DNA from: Linepithema humile
Taxonomy: Eukaryota > Arthropoda > Insecta > Hymenoptera > Formicidae
Length of the DNA stretch: 64,000 nt
Reading direction: 5' to 3'
Assembly: GCF_040581485.1 (NCBI RefSeq)
Contig: NC_090132.1
Span: 18,967,411 to 19,031,410, forward strand
A model generated the notes under the pieces. It was not told where the DNA came from and searched no databases. It saw only the letters and a program-made list of their open reading frames with translations. The stretch's first letter is position 1; every line of letters starts with the position of its first letter. Made by a program: the position numbers and the translations under genes. Positions 12,030 through 25,749 of this stretch are shown piece by piece.

Positions 12030-14770
12030 CTGAATACAAAAATCGCGCGATACTTAAAACGGCACTCCCGACATCACAGGCGAATCAAACCGAATTGTCC
12101 AAGCTGTGACGTTACGCGCGAATTCCGTCCGCGTTTCAGACGACCACATTTACCAATTGGGGCACGATTCTTTCAAAACAGAAGGCAAAGATAAGCTCGA
12201 AGAAGATGAGGTGATTAGTCATCCAATCAACCGACTAGATACAAGGCATCTGAAAAGCAATCGGTAGCGTTTGACTAACTCCGGTAGCCGTCCTCGACTA
12301 CCTTCGACAGTCCGGCTATCTGTACAACTAGCGCGCTGCACGTAGAACCGAAGATTGCCCTGCCGTAGTGGAGATTTTATGATTGAAACCGACCTTTCCC
12401 TCCCCCGAGCCAAGCCTAAAGTCAAAAAAAATCGTGTCCCAATATTTGTCATACAGCAAAAATGCGTTCATCTATAGATTCGCTATAACTCTCGGCATTA
12501 ACGGCACTCCCGACGCGCATTTTGTTATATTATACGACGGAACGAATATATTTTGTAACACCGATTACGCGCACAAAGTTGATCTATAAATTAAAAAAAT
12601 AAATGCAGATTAGTATTTGAAATAATAAATATTTATAAAATAATTACTGCGCACACATTCGCGACACGAATTATTAAATCGCACGGCACTTTAAACGGAA
12701 CTCCCGACGCGCATTTTATATAATTGCAAAATTACGGCGAAATGATATTACAATGATTACATGATATTTTAGACGACACTCTCGACGCGTATTTTGTCAT
12801 ATTAGGACAAAAGTAAAACTCGTATATCGCTCGCACGGAATACGCGTTCGACATCTCACCGCGTACGCAACAGGTAACGATTAGGAGGGGGAGGAAGGTG
12901 GAAAATTGTAAGGAGTAATAAGAACTGAAGTAGGGAGGATAACGCGCCGATACGGTCTGTCTCGTTCAAGTGCCGCCGTGCGAATAGTAAAATCCAGCTC
13001 AAGCTCAAGGATAAGGTCAAATTGGGAAAAGTATTATTTGAAAGAAGTAGGGAAAGAAATGTATACATGCCGATCAGTGTGTGCAAGAGAAAAAGTGTGA
13101 GAGTGAGGAAGAGAGGATATAAAGTACGTAGGTCACCGAGCGAACGTAAACAACCCCCCCCCCCCCATGCCGTGAATCAACGTCGAAATTCCTAATATGA
13201 TATACCATATTTTCCACATTATAAGATATTCTTTGGCGTTTAGAATTTTAATTTTGATAAATAATTTACTATTTTATTTTTCGCCTATCGTATTTTGTAT
13301 CGTATCGTATTTTTTAAATTTTTATCTGTAGATTTGTCAGCGTGATCCAATATAAAAATTAATTTTACTTGATTAAAATTCCGTGTTTTAAAGCTTTTTG
13401 AGCATTCTGAGCATGTTGATTACGTAAAAAATTACGTATTCTATAATTAAAAAATCGAAAGATATTTTTTACAGACAATTTCATTATCTTAAATATCAAT
13501 GTATAAAACTTTTAATTATATAGATTTTATAGATGAAACAATTGACTGATGTTATATGCCAAGATTTGAGAATTTCGTGTAAATATTAATAAAAGCAATT
13601 TTCTCTAATTAACTAGCAGTGAGCAACTAGTGAATTACAGTTGGTATAAATTAAAACAAAAAAATTTTTTTTAAATCGCACATCTATAAATTATACGTAA
13701 GTAAAATAAATATATCATCATAGAATGTATGTAAAATGTTGCATAGTTTGTTGCACAAATTTTGCAAATTTAGTATGATAAAACATAATAAATTTAACCG
13801 AATATATATTTATTATATAAATGTAAATCATTAATAAAAAATTAAATTCTGAGAATCTACTTGTGTTGTCTGAAAATTACATTATTATCTATAATAATAA
13901 AACTTTGTTTTGGATTTAAAAAAAATTATTTAATTAATTAATTATTGATAAACGATCCATGTATCTCGATTTTTCATTATTTAAATTGTTCGATCTGATC
14001 CAAAAAATTAATATTTCAAAAATAACTCTATAATTCTTTATAATTGTTTCTATAAAAAATTTGATAAATTGTGTTGTTACTGAAACAGTTTAATTTTTAA
14101 ATAGATAACAATTAACAAACAAATGATTAATTACCTAAATGTTGCTTTGTTGACGCACGATACCCTGCTTTAGCGTCTTCATTCTACTCTTTCAAGGCTC
14201 TCATATGCGCTTGCGATGCGAATATGAAAGTTGCGCGATATTTAACGGCACTCCCAACGCGTATTGTCTTGTTAGGACAAAAATAACGTTCGAATATCAT
14301 CGCACGGAACATAACACGTTCGACACTCTAGCGAAACAGAATCGGAAGCAAATAATTTCGGAAAATTGTATTTGCGAAGAATAATTAAAGTAAAAGAATA
14401 GCAAGGGTAGTGGTATTGGAAGGGATAATACGTGAAATACGTCTGCTTCGCTCAAGTGTCGCCGTGCGAATAATAACAGCGCAGAAGCAAGGACAAGGTC
14501 GCGTCAATATACAATTTGGAAGAAGTATGGTAGTAGGGGAAAGGAATGTGCGTGCCAATAACGCGCATGAGAGAGAAAGCGTGAAAGTGAGAGAGCGAGG
14601 ATATAGAGCATGCGCGTATGAAAACTATTCTCTATCGCGAGTCAGCGTTAAAATTCCTTACACGACGTTAGAATATTTTCCATATTACAAGTTATTCCTT
14701 GCGTTCAATATTTTAATTTCAATAAATAAATTGTATGTTTCGTTTTATATCGTACTTTATATCATAAATA
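12030..14770. repeat. Cluster of diverged local duplications
   Basis: Five copies of a 20-bp core like ACGGCACTCCCGACGCGCAT lie at 12059, 12501, 12695, 12773 and 14245, all in one orientation. The blocks 12764-13300 and 14237-14770 are direct copies about 1.47 kb apart. Landmarks recur in order: GTTAGGACAAAA, CGCACGGAA, TCAAGTGYCGCCGTGCGAATA, GAGAGAGGATATA and TTCAATATTTTAAT-like ends. Near 12575 the text AAAGTTGATCTATAAATTAA repeats 11625 (AAAGCTGATCTATAACATAA), where it is the candidate acceptor of the Gly-rich minus-strand exon. So the cluster may be several decayed copies of the 5' part of one minus-strand gene. The class is unknown. Confidence 0.65.
13154..13166. repeat. Run of 13 C
   Basis: A 13-base C homopolymer interrupts the first of the two large duplicated blocks. 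It is absent from the second block, so it arose after the duplication or was lost from the other copy. Confidence 0.9.
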
Positions 14771-16140
14771 TTAATGTATTTATCGGCAATTAATCATTTA
14801 TTGGTTACCTGTTATTAGTAAAATATTGCACATAAACAACCGTGTAATATAACATAAAATATTTGAAATATTTATTAAAACATTTACAAGAATTAATATT
14901 CATAATTATTAATTTTTATAACATATTTATTACTGGTTCAAACAATTAAATGCATCACGTTTGATTCTTATTGCTTTTTATTTTTTTTATTATAAGATAA
15001 AAATAAACTAGCATTTTTATTGGAAAAACATGAAACATATAAGAAATAAAATAAAAGAATATAAACTGATGTATAAAAGAATTGCTATTTTATAGAAATG
15101 TTATTCTTTTATTTCTTCTCTCTTTTCTCTTTCTTAAAGGTAAAAAGCAGTTTAGATTTTTATTTTATTTCCATGTTAAATATTGTACAAATTGGCGTAG
15201 AAAATAATATTCAGGAAATTTTTCAAAATACTTATATGATATGTATAAGTACGAGTATTCGAAATAATTTATTTAATGAAAAATCGTGTCTGCAATAAAG
15301 GATTTTTGAATGTGAATAAATTTATTTATGCTATACGCCAATTTCATCTAATCTACCCTAGCCTACTCAGGCATCTGTGGTCCTATGCTTAATTAATTCT
15401 ATGGTCAAAATTCGCGAAAATAAATCATATTTCGTGCTTATTTTATTCCCTCCTAAAATTGTTCTACTCCATCGTAAGACAAGCTCAATGAGTCCGTTTG
15501 ATAAATTATCCGTTCGCAAAACCCGTACGTTTTTCCCGTTTCGATGGAAAAAAAATAAGTTTCGGTAATAAATAAGACAATTTTAAGTAGGACGTAAAAT
15601 AAAATCTAAATAATACCATTTGAGATATATAGTAATTGTACTATGTTTTTAATATTGTTACGATATTATTTCACCATTAATCAAATATGAAATAACAATG
15701 TAAAATCAACATATCATCGGCATCGGTCGATTATTATGAAACAGTACTGCTAAACAGTACGTGATCGATGCCAAATTTACAAAGATGTCAGTATTGGACT
15801 AGCATCATTTATCGATACTCAATTGCCGACATCGAGTACGCATTGGCCCATATTTTCGACGATGGTAAACTCAACCTTGTATCCTTATATTATTTTTTTC
15901 GCTTTGCCGAAACCGATCGGTAATATCCGGATAATTCAAAGGACAATTATTGTTTATCTCGCGTAAATAGATCATCGACTATTCTCTGTCAAATTTTCTC
16001 GAATAATACATAATAAGACCAATATACACATATACACATCCTATCATATTATAACATTTCTACAATAGCATTAACAAAACACCTGTATCTACATCTAAAA
16101 ATCCAAGTTAAATCACTGAAGTAAAAAATGACTTTTTTAA
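14771..16140. other. AT-rich intergenic stretch
   Basis: No gene seen. Short open frames here have A/T-driven composition and no splice context. Confidence 0.55.
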
Positions 16141-16179
16141 ATACATGAAAATCATTGAGGCAAAACACATCTCGAGATT

Positions 16180-16600
16180 CAGCTCTCAGGAAGAGAGAAG
16201 TCCGTCCGTCAACCCTTCCCGTTACGATCGTGTGGGGGCGGATCTCGATGGGCGGGCTTTCAACCTGCGTCCAACTCCATTTTGTTCCACGAAGGCGGTC
16301 TACAGAGTCTCTATACCTTCCCCTCTACCACCTGATATCACCTTGGGCAGCACGAGCGATCGACCTCCTCGAAGTGGAGGGAACACGATCGCGCACATTG
16401 CCGGCCAGGAGTTCGCGATACGCGTGTGCCGCGCGCGCTGTCCACGCGAGCTTACGGCGTCGTTCCCGCTTCTCAAACGAGTTGGTTCGTTATGACATGA
16501 GCTGACTTAGTCAGCTGTCAAATCGATCCGATTGTAGGTGAGACCGACGGATGTCAGTGACGGTTATCAGTTATCGAGCATGTTAAAAAATATGTCAATT
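16180..16600 (+). promoter_or_regulatory. CpG-rich block, possible promoter
   Basis: An abrupt CpG-rich block with many CGCG and TCGC steps (16190-16480) is followed by AT-richer sequence holding two Inr-like hits, TCAGTG at 16554 and TCAGTT at 16567. It lies 2 kb upstream of the exon at 18607 on the same strand. It could be the promoter, with a long 5' UTR or an upstream non-coding exon between. Overlapping open frames of about 116 codons in two phases look like a by-product of the GC content. No TATA box or downstream element was recognised. Confidence 0.3.
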
Positions 16601-18606
16601 GAATTTGAAGAGTCAGACAAGTGTATGTGATGCGTATTGTAACGCATGTAAAGTTGGTTCTAAGTGCAATCAGCGTGCTCAAATTTGAATATGACACTTG
16701 CGAGGAATCGAACTTGTAATTAAAGAGGGAAATGTTTGGTGATAAGAGATCCTACGATTTTTTGAGACAAACAATCTTGTGAAAATTGTGAAAAGTTGAA
16801 GAAAGGTGCATGACGGACATTGTAACGGAAGCGATTGATTTAAGGAGGTCATCATATCACATGTAACATTCAAACAGACTTGTAGAACAGTGAAGAAATC
16901 TACAATCTCTCGAGAAAAATATTGCATCTACATCGAAAATTGTGTCAATTATTTCTTGAATTTATAATAACTTTATGCGATTTTGAAGAGTGCTCGTGTG
17001 AAAATAGACTATTTATATGCTAAAGACTGATTATAGACATTGTAATAAGTCCAGTTTGCAATGTGAAAAATTTGTTCAATAAAGAATTGGTGGAACTCCA
17101 CTTTATAATATTTACATGACTTGTAGCGTCACTTAATGATAGCGCATTTAATTCTTGGTCACTAAAATTTTACTCAATAATCCTTGTATGTTCCTGTAAA
17201 AATCTCAGTAAGTTGATAAACCTGTCAAACCGCATAGTGTCGACAGATGGAAGATTTTTGACATCGCTATTGTCCTCTGTTATTACATTACGTCGAGCGT
17301 CATCTGTTCCTTCCGCTACTCCGAGGCTGAAAATAATTGCGTGAAGACGGCTCTTTTTAGTTCACAGCGGACAAGGACGAAAGAATCGTTTTGTTTCAAA
17401 TTGACGATTCTTAAAAAAAAACGTTATACTTTTGGGAAGATAAAAATACTAAAATTGTTCGCAAACCAAACAGGAGTGACCAAGAAGCTATGTTAAATTA
17501 CATACGTAAATCATTCAGAGTGAAAAAGTTCATTGATCTTACCGGGTAAAATGCACGTGTGCACGTGAGCGCGTGTTTATAAATCTAACAGGAGCAGTTT
17601 TCATGCGATGCGCGCGCGATTCGATGCCTACAATGACATGCGCTTCTGATAACACGCTCGTTACCTGCCGACGGACCCGATAATGCACAATATTATTGTT
17701 AATGATAGCTGTGCGTTTAAAAGTATTTTGAACAACGCCAACGCTTGTTCCCACCTGGAGAAAAAAATGCGATGCGACCGTTGACAGTCCGGTGTGATTA
17801 TCGGATTTATCGGATTGTGAAAAAATACGAGGAAACGATTCACGTGATAACGCGTGGGAAAGTATCAGAGTACAACGTAAAAAATACCATCGCCGGATAT
17901 TCAAAGATAATCGATCTCTAGGACTGTGGGGGAAAAAAGTGCAATCGATAACGTCGAATATATGCGACGACATGATATGTGATCACTATATTTATCTATC
18001 TGTGAAAAATAGCGTAGCGTACTCCAATTGAAGTTATCATCCAATTCCTGGAGATGTTGCGACGAACAGATGATAGTCTGTTATCTAGACTAATAAGTGC
18101 TTGATACGCGTTGCGACTAAAAATAAAGATAAAAAGAGAAGAACAGTCTTTTTAAAAAATTAAAGTTGTATCGCGTTGAATTCCATTCTGTATGATTGTG
18201 ATAATTTAAAGAAAAAATTAACAAGTGTCGACAGAAATCGAGATCCAATTGTCAAAATCCATTGCATCACAAGATTATGTTATCGAGTTCGTCTAATAGG
18301 AACTGCAAATGAAAACTTCCGAGTAACAAGTGCTCCGTTGAATATTGCATTTTAAGTATCATCAAACTAGCCAGGCGAGAATAAGTATTTATGACTGAGA
18401 AAATTAAGGAAAAGTGTGAAGAATTTATAGATATTTTCGTGAAAGATATTGATTTGTGTCGTTAATGAGGCCACGTAGACGAAGATGTGGACGACAACGT
18501 CGGCGACGAAGACGACACGATTTCAATATGTATGATGAAAGAATGTGAGATAGCGATATCCCCCCGCTGTTCGCTGTTATCGACGAAAATCGTGTGAATA
18601 TCGACA
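16601..18606 (+). other. Possible 5' UTR or upstream region of the 18607 exon
   Basis: No coding frame is convincing. The 144-codon minus-strand frame at 17539-17973 has no domain character. The last 150 bases before the start codon are rich in GACGA/ACGTC triplets, and an in-frame TGA at 18595-18597 closes the reading frame just ahead of the ATG. Confidence 0.4.
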
Positions 18607-18754
18607 ATGGACCTCAGTACGACGCCCAGAAGAGCCACGGAGGGCGTCGGTGATCTACAGAAGACTAGAGTGGCGAAGAGCGTCTTCAGTATCCGCAGCC
18701 TCGTCGATGTCGAAGAAGCGGAACTTCCCTTGCAAGATGACGAATGCTCGCCAA
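18607..18754 (+). CDS. First coding exon of a probable EH1-type transcription factor
   Basis: The start is supported by an in-frame TGA four codons upstream and by the context CGACAATGG. The exon encodes 49 codons plus one base and ends at a consensus donor (CCAA|GTGAGT at 18755), so the next exon must be in phase 1. The protein begins MDLSTTPRRATEGVGDLQKT and contains KSVFSIRSLVDVEE at residues 24-37. FSIRSLV fits the EH1 motif that recruits Groucho/TLE co-repressors and is typical near the N terminus of homeobox proteins (Gbx, Emx and Msx carry similar FSI/FTI-xSL(I/V/M) cores). An acidic tail follows (EEAELPLQDDE). The identity as a homeobox gene is inference; no homeodomain exon was seen in the window, so the next exon may lie far downstream. 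Confidence 0.6.
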
Positions 18755-21700
18755 GTGAGTTTTTAAATAATCTATCTACAATTATCACAATTCGTACATC
18801 GATCGAAATAAGTATAATCTCGATAAATTCGTGTTATTCGAGATACAGAAATCTTTATTTCTGATTGATTTATATTGGAAATTAATTTGGCAACATTATA
18901 TCGGCGTAAATTTCTGATGCCGATTATTTAATATCTTTGTTGTTACGTTTCTTTTCTTCTATTATTGATGCAAGGGATATTCGAGTATTTTTATGCGAAT
19001 TACTTTAGAAAATTCCTGACGCGTAATTATTCCGAAGATAAAAAAGAAAATTAATTAACGTCGTCATAGTAATATTAATATAAATAAATTAAATATCAGC
19101 TATCGAAAACGCATGTAATGACAATAAGTTGTTAAAAATAGTAATTATCAAAAGTGTTACACGTATAAAACTAACTAATTGCATAAAAAATATTCTTTGA
19201 AAGAAGCGACAATTTTGCTACTTCGTAGTACAAATGAACAACTTTACTATGACATGTGATAGCTATATCCTAAGGCCATCTGGTAAGCAAGTTAATTATT
19301 GAGTTGATTAACGTGGAAGTGTAATTACTAGTGTGATCTATGTAATTTATCGTCGTCGAAAAAAATTCATTTTGCGAGTTGATTATATGGTAGTACAGAA
19401 TCCTTAATCGTAACGATATAGCGGAACAATTTGAATGACAGGTCTTGTATAATATACGTATACGTTTACACAGAAATTGTGTGTGATACTTATAATGATG
19501 AAAGAGTTGCGCGATATTAAAATAGAAACACGCTCTATTTACAGCCGTAAACATTATTGAGCAGAATATTGTTAATTCCAACAGATGTCTGAACAAACTA
19601 TTTTTTAATGCGCGAAATAAAGGTAATATCAATTAGATGAAAATGTGTAATTAAGTAACATAATATTACATAAAAAAGCAATATATTGATCTCTTTGTAA
19701 CTTGTGAATAATTGCAATTTCTACGATACGTTAGATTACAAAAATTTTCGCGTATGATAACACTTTAGAAATTAGTTCGAGGAAACGCGTGAACGTTTTC
19801 ATTAAATTCCGCGGAAAGAAATCCGCATTGCGAAACAGAAGGAAGATCGATCGTGACATCGGGCTTTCAAAGAACGATCAGTTACCTCCTCGATCAAAGC
19901 CGCACGACATTCCGGTGCTTAAGAAATCCCGGTCCCGGGGTTTACTTTTTCCCCGCGAGTGCCTTTTGTGCCCGAGATTCAGCAAAAACCGGCCGCCCTT
20001 ATAAGAGCGGCGGAGTTAATTAAGGCGCATTTAAAGTCGGTAGATCGCGATAAGACGGCGATTAACTCAAAATTAGTCCGCCCATGGATCTAGCAAAAAC
20101 TGTATCGCTGTCGTTATTGCCGACACGTATCGACGGTGTAGATAAATACGTGATTGAGACGATGCCCAATTAGATCCGGGGCATGAGGTGAATTATTACA
20201 TCACCGCCATTCCTTTAGAATCCATTCGTAAATTGCAAAAAACTCTTAAACACAATGACTCGTACTCTCATTGTATTCCTATCGGCCTATTGACGCTATT
20301 TTATTCTCATCTCAATTCGCATACATTAATTGCGATCCACATTGTCAGAGAATTAAAACTCCAAGTCAAACTGTTCAATTTTTAACAAGTCATAAATTCT
20401 AAGTTAAAATACTAGTTAACATTGTATTGAAATATATTAAATTAAATCTTTAAAGAATAAATTAATGTTTAAATATTTAATTTCCAGGAAATTTATTTGT
20501 CGAGCGTTATGCAATTTGCACGCTTATGAACAAATAATTACGCTCTTTCCGTTTGAAAATGACTCCCTATAAGTTGACACTTTCGACCTTAGCAAATATC
20601 CATAGTTGGAACACAATTACGTGAAAAGCCCGCGTGCGATACAAGCGCGGAATAGCGGAAAAACGTTACTGCGCGCAGCACCGGCCGAGTTTCTAGTTGG
20701 CCGATATGCAAAATACCTGCCGGGGTAGCGATAACGCGCATTACTCGACTTTCTTGTGGTGGCGAATAAATAGCGAATTACCATTTAGTCGTCGGACGAT
20801 AAAGTGAAACGAGCCCGCGCGATAACAGAATCTCATTCTCCCAGCAAGTCTATAGACTATCGGCTTGTTATCGAGTAATTAACAAGATAGCGCGATTAAC
20901 AAATTACATACGCGCGTAACGCAATGTATAACGGAGACGCGCAATATTAATTATCATGAGCGAATAAAATGACAAATATTATTCGACTTAAGTCGCGCAG
21001 CCAGAAGTTGCAGTGTAAAGGTTTTATTTTATTAATAAATAATTTATTTTGTTGAGCAATAAGATTTTAGCTCTATATTATGTGTATTTATAATATATAT
21101 ATTTAATAAGTATATATAAATATAATATTGATATTCTTAATTAATTTATTTATTTAAAGGTAAAACTGGAATTTAACTCTAACTGGAAATAAACTCTTAC
21201 ATTTTACTTTACTCACTTTGCGTTACTAGACAACAACTTGTTAATTTTTACCATGTTTCTATACATTGTTATAAACGGTTCGTCACACATCGGACCGATC
21301 AAGTTTACGAGGCACGCAAGATAAATTACGTTGGGCATAAGCACCTGAGTACAGATAAGCGTATGAAATGAGTACAATACAATTTTACGACATTTTCGAG
21401 TTATTTTGTCATCGAAAAAAAAAACCAAACCACACAATTTATCGCTACAATGTCGCGCGGATATTATTAGCGTATTTACACACACTTTGTAAGCAAACAT
21501 TTAAAAATGGATATAAATAATTGTTCACGTGCACACGCATAGATAAGCGGGCTTAAATAGTTGGCTTAATAATTTCAGTACAGTTAGTAAAAATATTTTA
21601 AAATTACCTTTACCGGAATAATTGCCGTTGAAGTTGATGAAAAAATATTTCTTTTTAAGCTAAAGACGCAAATTGTTTTTGGTTAGGGAATTGACAATTG

Positions 21701-23800
21701 AAATATAAAATGCAGTGCAAGATATTCAAGATGCATAGTTCCGAGACTGCAAATGCTGGCTTTTCTATTTAACGATGGGGGTGAGACGGCATGTACACGG
21801 GCCGGTTTATCGCCGCCATATTATGATCCAGTCTGGTCGATTAAACGCTATAAATGGCCATGACAGAAGGTGTAATAGAATTGGGGTAACTCCGGGCCAA
21901 TGGCGCTCCGCGATTAGGGTGGTTGTTCGTGCTCGATTGGCTTTCACGAGGGAGGGTTGATGTTCCCCGGGGGTAAGCTACGTCTTTATCCTTCCATCGA
22001 TTCCCGTTATCCCATTACAGAAACGACCCACCCTCGCGTTTAAAATTTCATCGTCCTGGAAACGTTACAGCTCCGTTCTCACTAATTCTCTATTCAAATT
22101 AGTGACTAGCATAATTGCATAGAATTATAAAACTTTCATCGTTAATGGGGACACGCCGGAAATCTCCTTTAATCCTTCAAAAGTTACGACGTATTCGTGA
22201 AAAATACGGAGACTTTTCTCAACGGAGTAATGATATGTCATTTCTTGTTGCTTCATTAACATATTTAGCTAAAATTTTCGAAAACTAATTAAAATGTATA
22301 TTCTATTGATTTAATTTAGAATTATGAAAAAAAAATGTATTAGTTTGATTAATAGACAAACAGTTAAAAAACAATAACTTAAATGTGCCTGATAAATTTT
22401 CTAACTGAAATTAAATACGCTAAGGACAAAAAATAAAACATTCCGCGCTACTAAAATTATCCAGTACATGCTATATGACTGACGGCGCTGCTAAAGATAT
22501 ATGTAATCATTGGCCATGGTTTATAAGAGCACGACAAGCAATCTATGGCGTTCGAGTTACAAGTTTCGCAAGTTGATTAAGAAAATTAATAATCGAAGCG
22601 CGTAATTAATCTGACAAAGTCATCGGGATAATTGACATTTAATTTAATATAAACATTAAAAAATGAGTTGTGTAATATACGTATGTCATAATTTCTTTCA
22701 TGAGTTTTTAATTTAATTAGAGCAATTATGTTAAATAATTTTTACAGCATATTGTCGAATAATTGACACGAAATACATATATTTCCAACACTTCTTATTG
22801 AATAAAGAATTAATTCTTCAATTAAATGTAAACTGTTGAAATTTATCCTTATATAAAAAACTACATGATGCATTAGTAAAATATTAAAACATCTTGCATC
22901 ATACAAAAATTTTGGTAATTGTAAATCTTGTTCTGTTAATATTTCGGATTGTGAAATTTTAGAACACCAGGATTTATTTTTTACGACGAAACTAAGCTCT
23001 TTTTAAGCAAAAAAACGAATATATATTCAACCATTAACTAAATACATGATAACTCATTGTGTTTTCTAAGCCGGAGGGACTGTCAAAAATTTCAACGTTG
23101 ACTTCTACGGATTCATAAGGCGCAACAGCACGCGGCTAATTGCAAAAAACAAAGAGAACCCTGCCAATAATACGTGCCAGGTGGGTCGTAAATAATACCG
23201 CGAGGATTTTACGCGTGCGTATACGATGCCGCGATACCCGCTGATTGGTCAGACCGGTGGAGTCGCTAATTGTGTTTTATTAGCTCCTTCTCCCTCCGTT
23301 CACTCTCTTTCTCTATCCCCTCTCTCGGTGTTGAACATCTGTGGTCTTAGCTAACAAACCCGCCCATGTACTAACTACGAGCGACATTGTTATTAAGGGG
23401 CTCTACAATATCTAAAACCCACACACGCGGGTACGTATGTGCGACTACGCAAGGGTATTATGTCTTTGATTCTCGTTAAGAGCTGCTAAGATATTACGAA
23501 AGAACCCGCGGGAATCTGCGCTTTCACATCGGTTGTCGAGAGCAAAGAAGAAGCAGGAAATGTTCAAGTTGACGTTAACAGTGTAGTATGCGTATTCAAT
23601 GAAGGAATTCTTTGAGAAATCTTCGTGAAATCTTAAAAGATATAGATATTTCACAAATCAATATTTCAAAAATTTCAAAAATAATTTGAAGAACAATATA
23701 GTGCGATATTTATCACTTATCATGCTTTATCAATTATTTTCGTTATCGTCCTTAGATCAATATTAACAAAACATCTCTGACTCGTTATTTATAAGAAGCT
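18755..23800. other. Probable first intron, left part
   Basis: This is mostly AT-rich, with CpG-rich blocks around 19840-20170 and 20630-20900. No exon with a clear acceptor, open frame and donor was found. The candidate frame at 19789-20004 starts at GTG and has no domain. Confidence 0.4.
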
Positions 23801-23839
23801 TATGCCAAATTTTGGGAGAAGATCTTTAACTTGTGACTT

Positions 23840-25130
23840 ATCGACGCGTCTCGCTAATTGATTGCACAGCCGACCAAATTAAGTCTCTCGCAAGGGATCG
23901 AAACTCGAAACCGTATCGAAGATAGAACGCGAGAAGCACGCGAATGCAAGTGGGCATTTCTTTACTTTCTTGGCGGCGGGGGTTGGGCTCGGGCGGCAGG
24001 TGGGAGAGAGGCGAGCAGGGGCGAGTCTTATTACGCCGAGAAGAGTCCGAGCATGCTGGCGCAATCAAATAAATTAGTCGGAATTACGCGGGCCGCGGAG
24101 CCGGTGGTGGTGCAGGCGTTCACCACCGCTCGTCTTCGCCACCAATTAGCGGAGCTTTATCCCGCGCCGGGTCCACCACATACATACATGCGCGTATACA
24201 TATTTCACGTTGGGTTCGGTATATCGCTTTCCGAGAATTTCGTGGCCGCCCCTCTCGCGGGGACCGCCATGATACCGTGATTCTTTCAGGGATCGTGCAT
24301 CTCCTCGCCGAACACGAGACCCGTGATTTGTAATGTATCGCGAGAGTTTATTGGAAAGGCGACGTTACGAATTTAACGATTACGTTGCGATCGTTTGTTT
24401 CGCTTGCTTATTAAATGCCGACTCGTAAGATCGGGGCCGAAGGATACGAAGAGTTTCAGGTGCGCCGCGCGAGCTTTCAGCTTGTGATTCTTTTGCAGAT
24501 GAGTTTGGAGCCGATTTCATCGTAGCGCAAATTTGAAATTTTATAAAAATATTTAATTGAATATCTTGGATAATAAAGCATTAAATTGAAAAAGCAAGCA
24601 AGAAATGTTTTCACTTGTGCTTTTTGTACTGCGTTTTGTACCGCGAGCATTTTAACTTAAATATTTTTTTAAATAATTCTTAATTAACGTCCTACAATAA
24701 TAATTATAAAAGGCTAACATTTATTTTTCCGATAGCGCATTCCGAGGAAGATATTTGCCAATCGTTACACAACTGACCGTGGAAAATGGATTAACGTTCG
24801 CTCGACTTTGTCCGCGCGTACCATTTTAGCTACAGTTTTTCAAACTGCTCTCCGTATAATGTGCGTCGGTGAGTGTCGTAATCCGCTAACGAGCCCACGA
24901 TCCTCGTGGGAGTGACGATGTGGCAAGGGCCGACAGTCGGCGAGGAGAAAGAGAGAAAAAGAGAAAGAAAGAGAGAGATAATAACGGCAACAATATCGTA
25001 CAGCGCAAACGGCAACGCGACGCAAAACGGTTACCGCGTATTCTTGCGTGACGCGTTATTAGCCGATTGGCTCATTAATCGCTCCGTCGGTCCGAAACAG
25101 CCGAAGCCTCAAACCTTCCTCCCACCGATC
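23840..25130. promoter_or_regulatory. CpG-rich candidate regulatory blocks
   Basis: Two CpG-rich blocks (about 23860-24300 and 24840-25130) stand out from the AT-rich surroundings. The second contains a (GA)n tract at 24945-24980 on the plus strand, the kind of sequence bound by GAGA factor in insects. Several open frames overlap here in multiple phases and on both strands, which argues against coding. A regulatory role is inference from composition and position. Confidence 0.3.
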
Positions 25131-25749
25131 GGTTCGCATAGGAAGTAATTGCTAATCGCTAATTGCGAGTGCAAACACTCCATCCAATTAACCCCTCCCA
25201 CGAGTGCGGTCAGTCCACGACTGAAGCGGTGCAGCCACCCTTCGATACTAACTTGCTTCCATAAACAACTTATATCCGACCTCGATAGATTATGTTTCCT
25301 GCGGTTGGATGAGTTAAACGCGACTAAGCTGCTTTCGCGTTCGCCTAATTGTCAAGTAAATTGTTCTAATGTGAGCGCAGGTCAAAATGCAGGTATTCCG
25401 CCAATTGGCGCAACAATTTACTTGTCTACGATATCGCTTATTATCAGCAACAGTTTATCCATGTGACGTTATCTAATTTTTGTAGGAACTTCAGATTATT
25501 GCTTCAAGAAATATGAACAAATCATGTAAAGATTTCTGTAAGGGCAAACAAGATAAAATTGTTTAGATTATGTTTACGGACATTTGATAAGATGGTTCTT
25601 AGTTAAGTGAGGACTTTTAAGCTTTTTTCGATTAATGTCCAAAGCTATTTATGTGTGGTACATTAATGCTCCTACATTTCTCTATTAATTAATGTAGGAA
25701 AATTACCCAGAAATTCTCCCGTCTAATCAGGAATTTTTCATCAATGGGT

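Noticed and set aside
14410..14793. 127-codon plus-strand frame
   Set aside because: It lies in the second duplicated block. The aligned copy at 12.9 kb keeps similar DNA but not the same frame, so the DNA rather than a protein is what was duplicated.
16145..16505. Two 116-codon plus-strand frames
   Set aside because: They overlap in different phases within a CpG-rich block, and neither starts at a convincing ATG.
17539..17973. 144-codon minus-strand frame
   Set aside because: No recognisable domain or compositional bias, and it lies just upstream of a plus-strand first exon.
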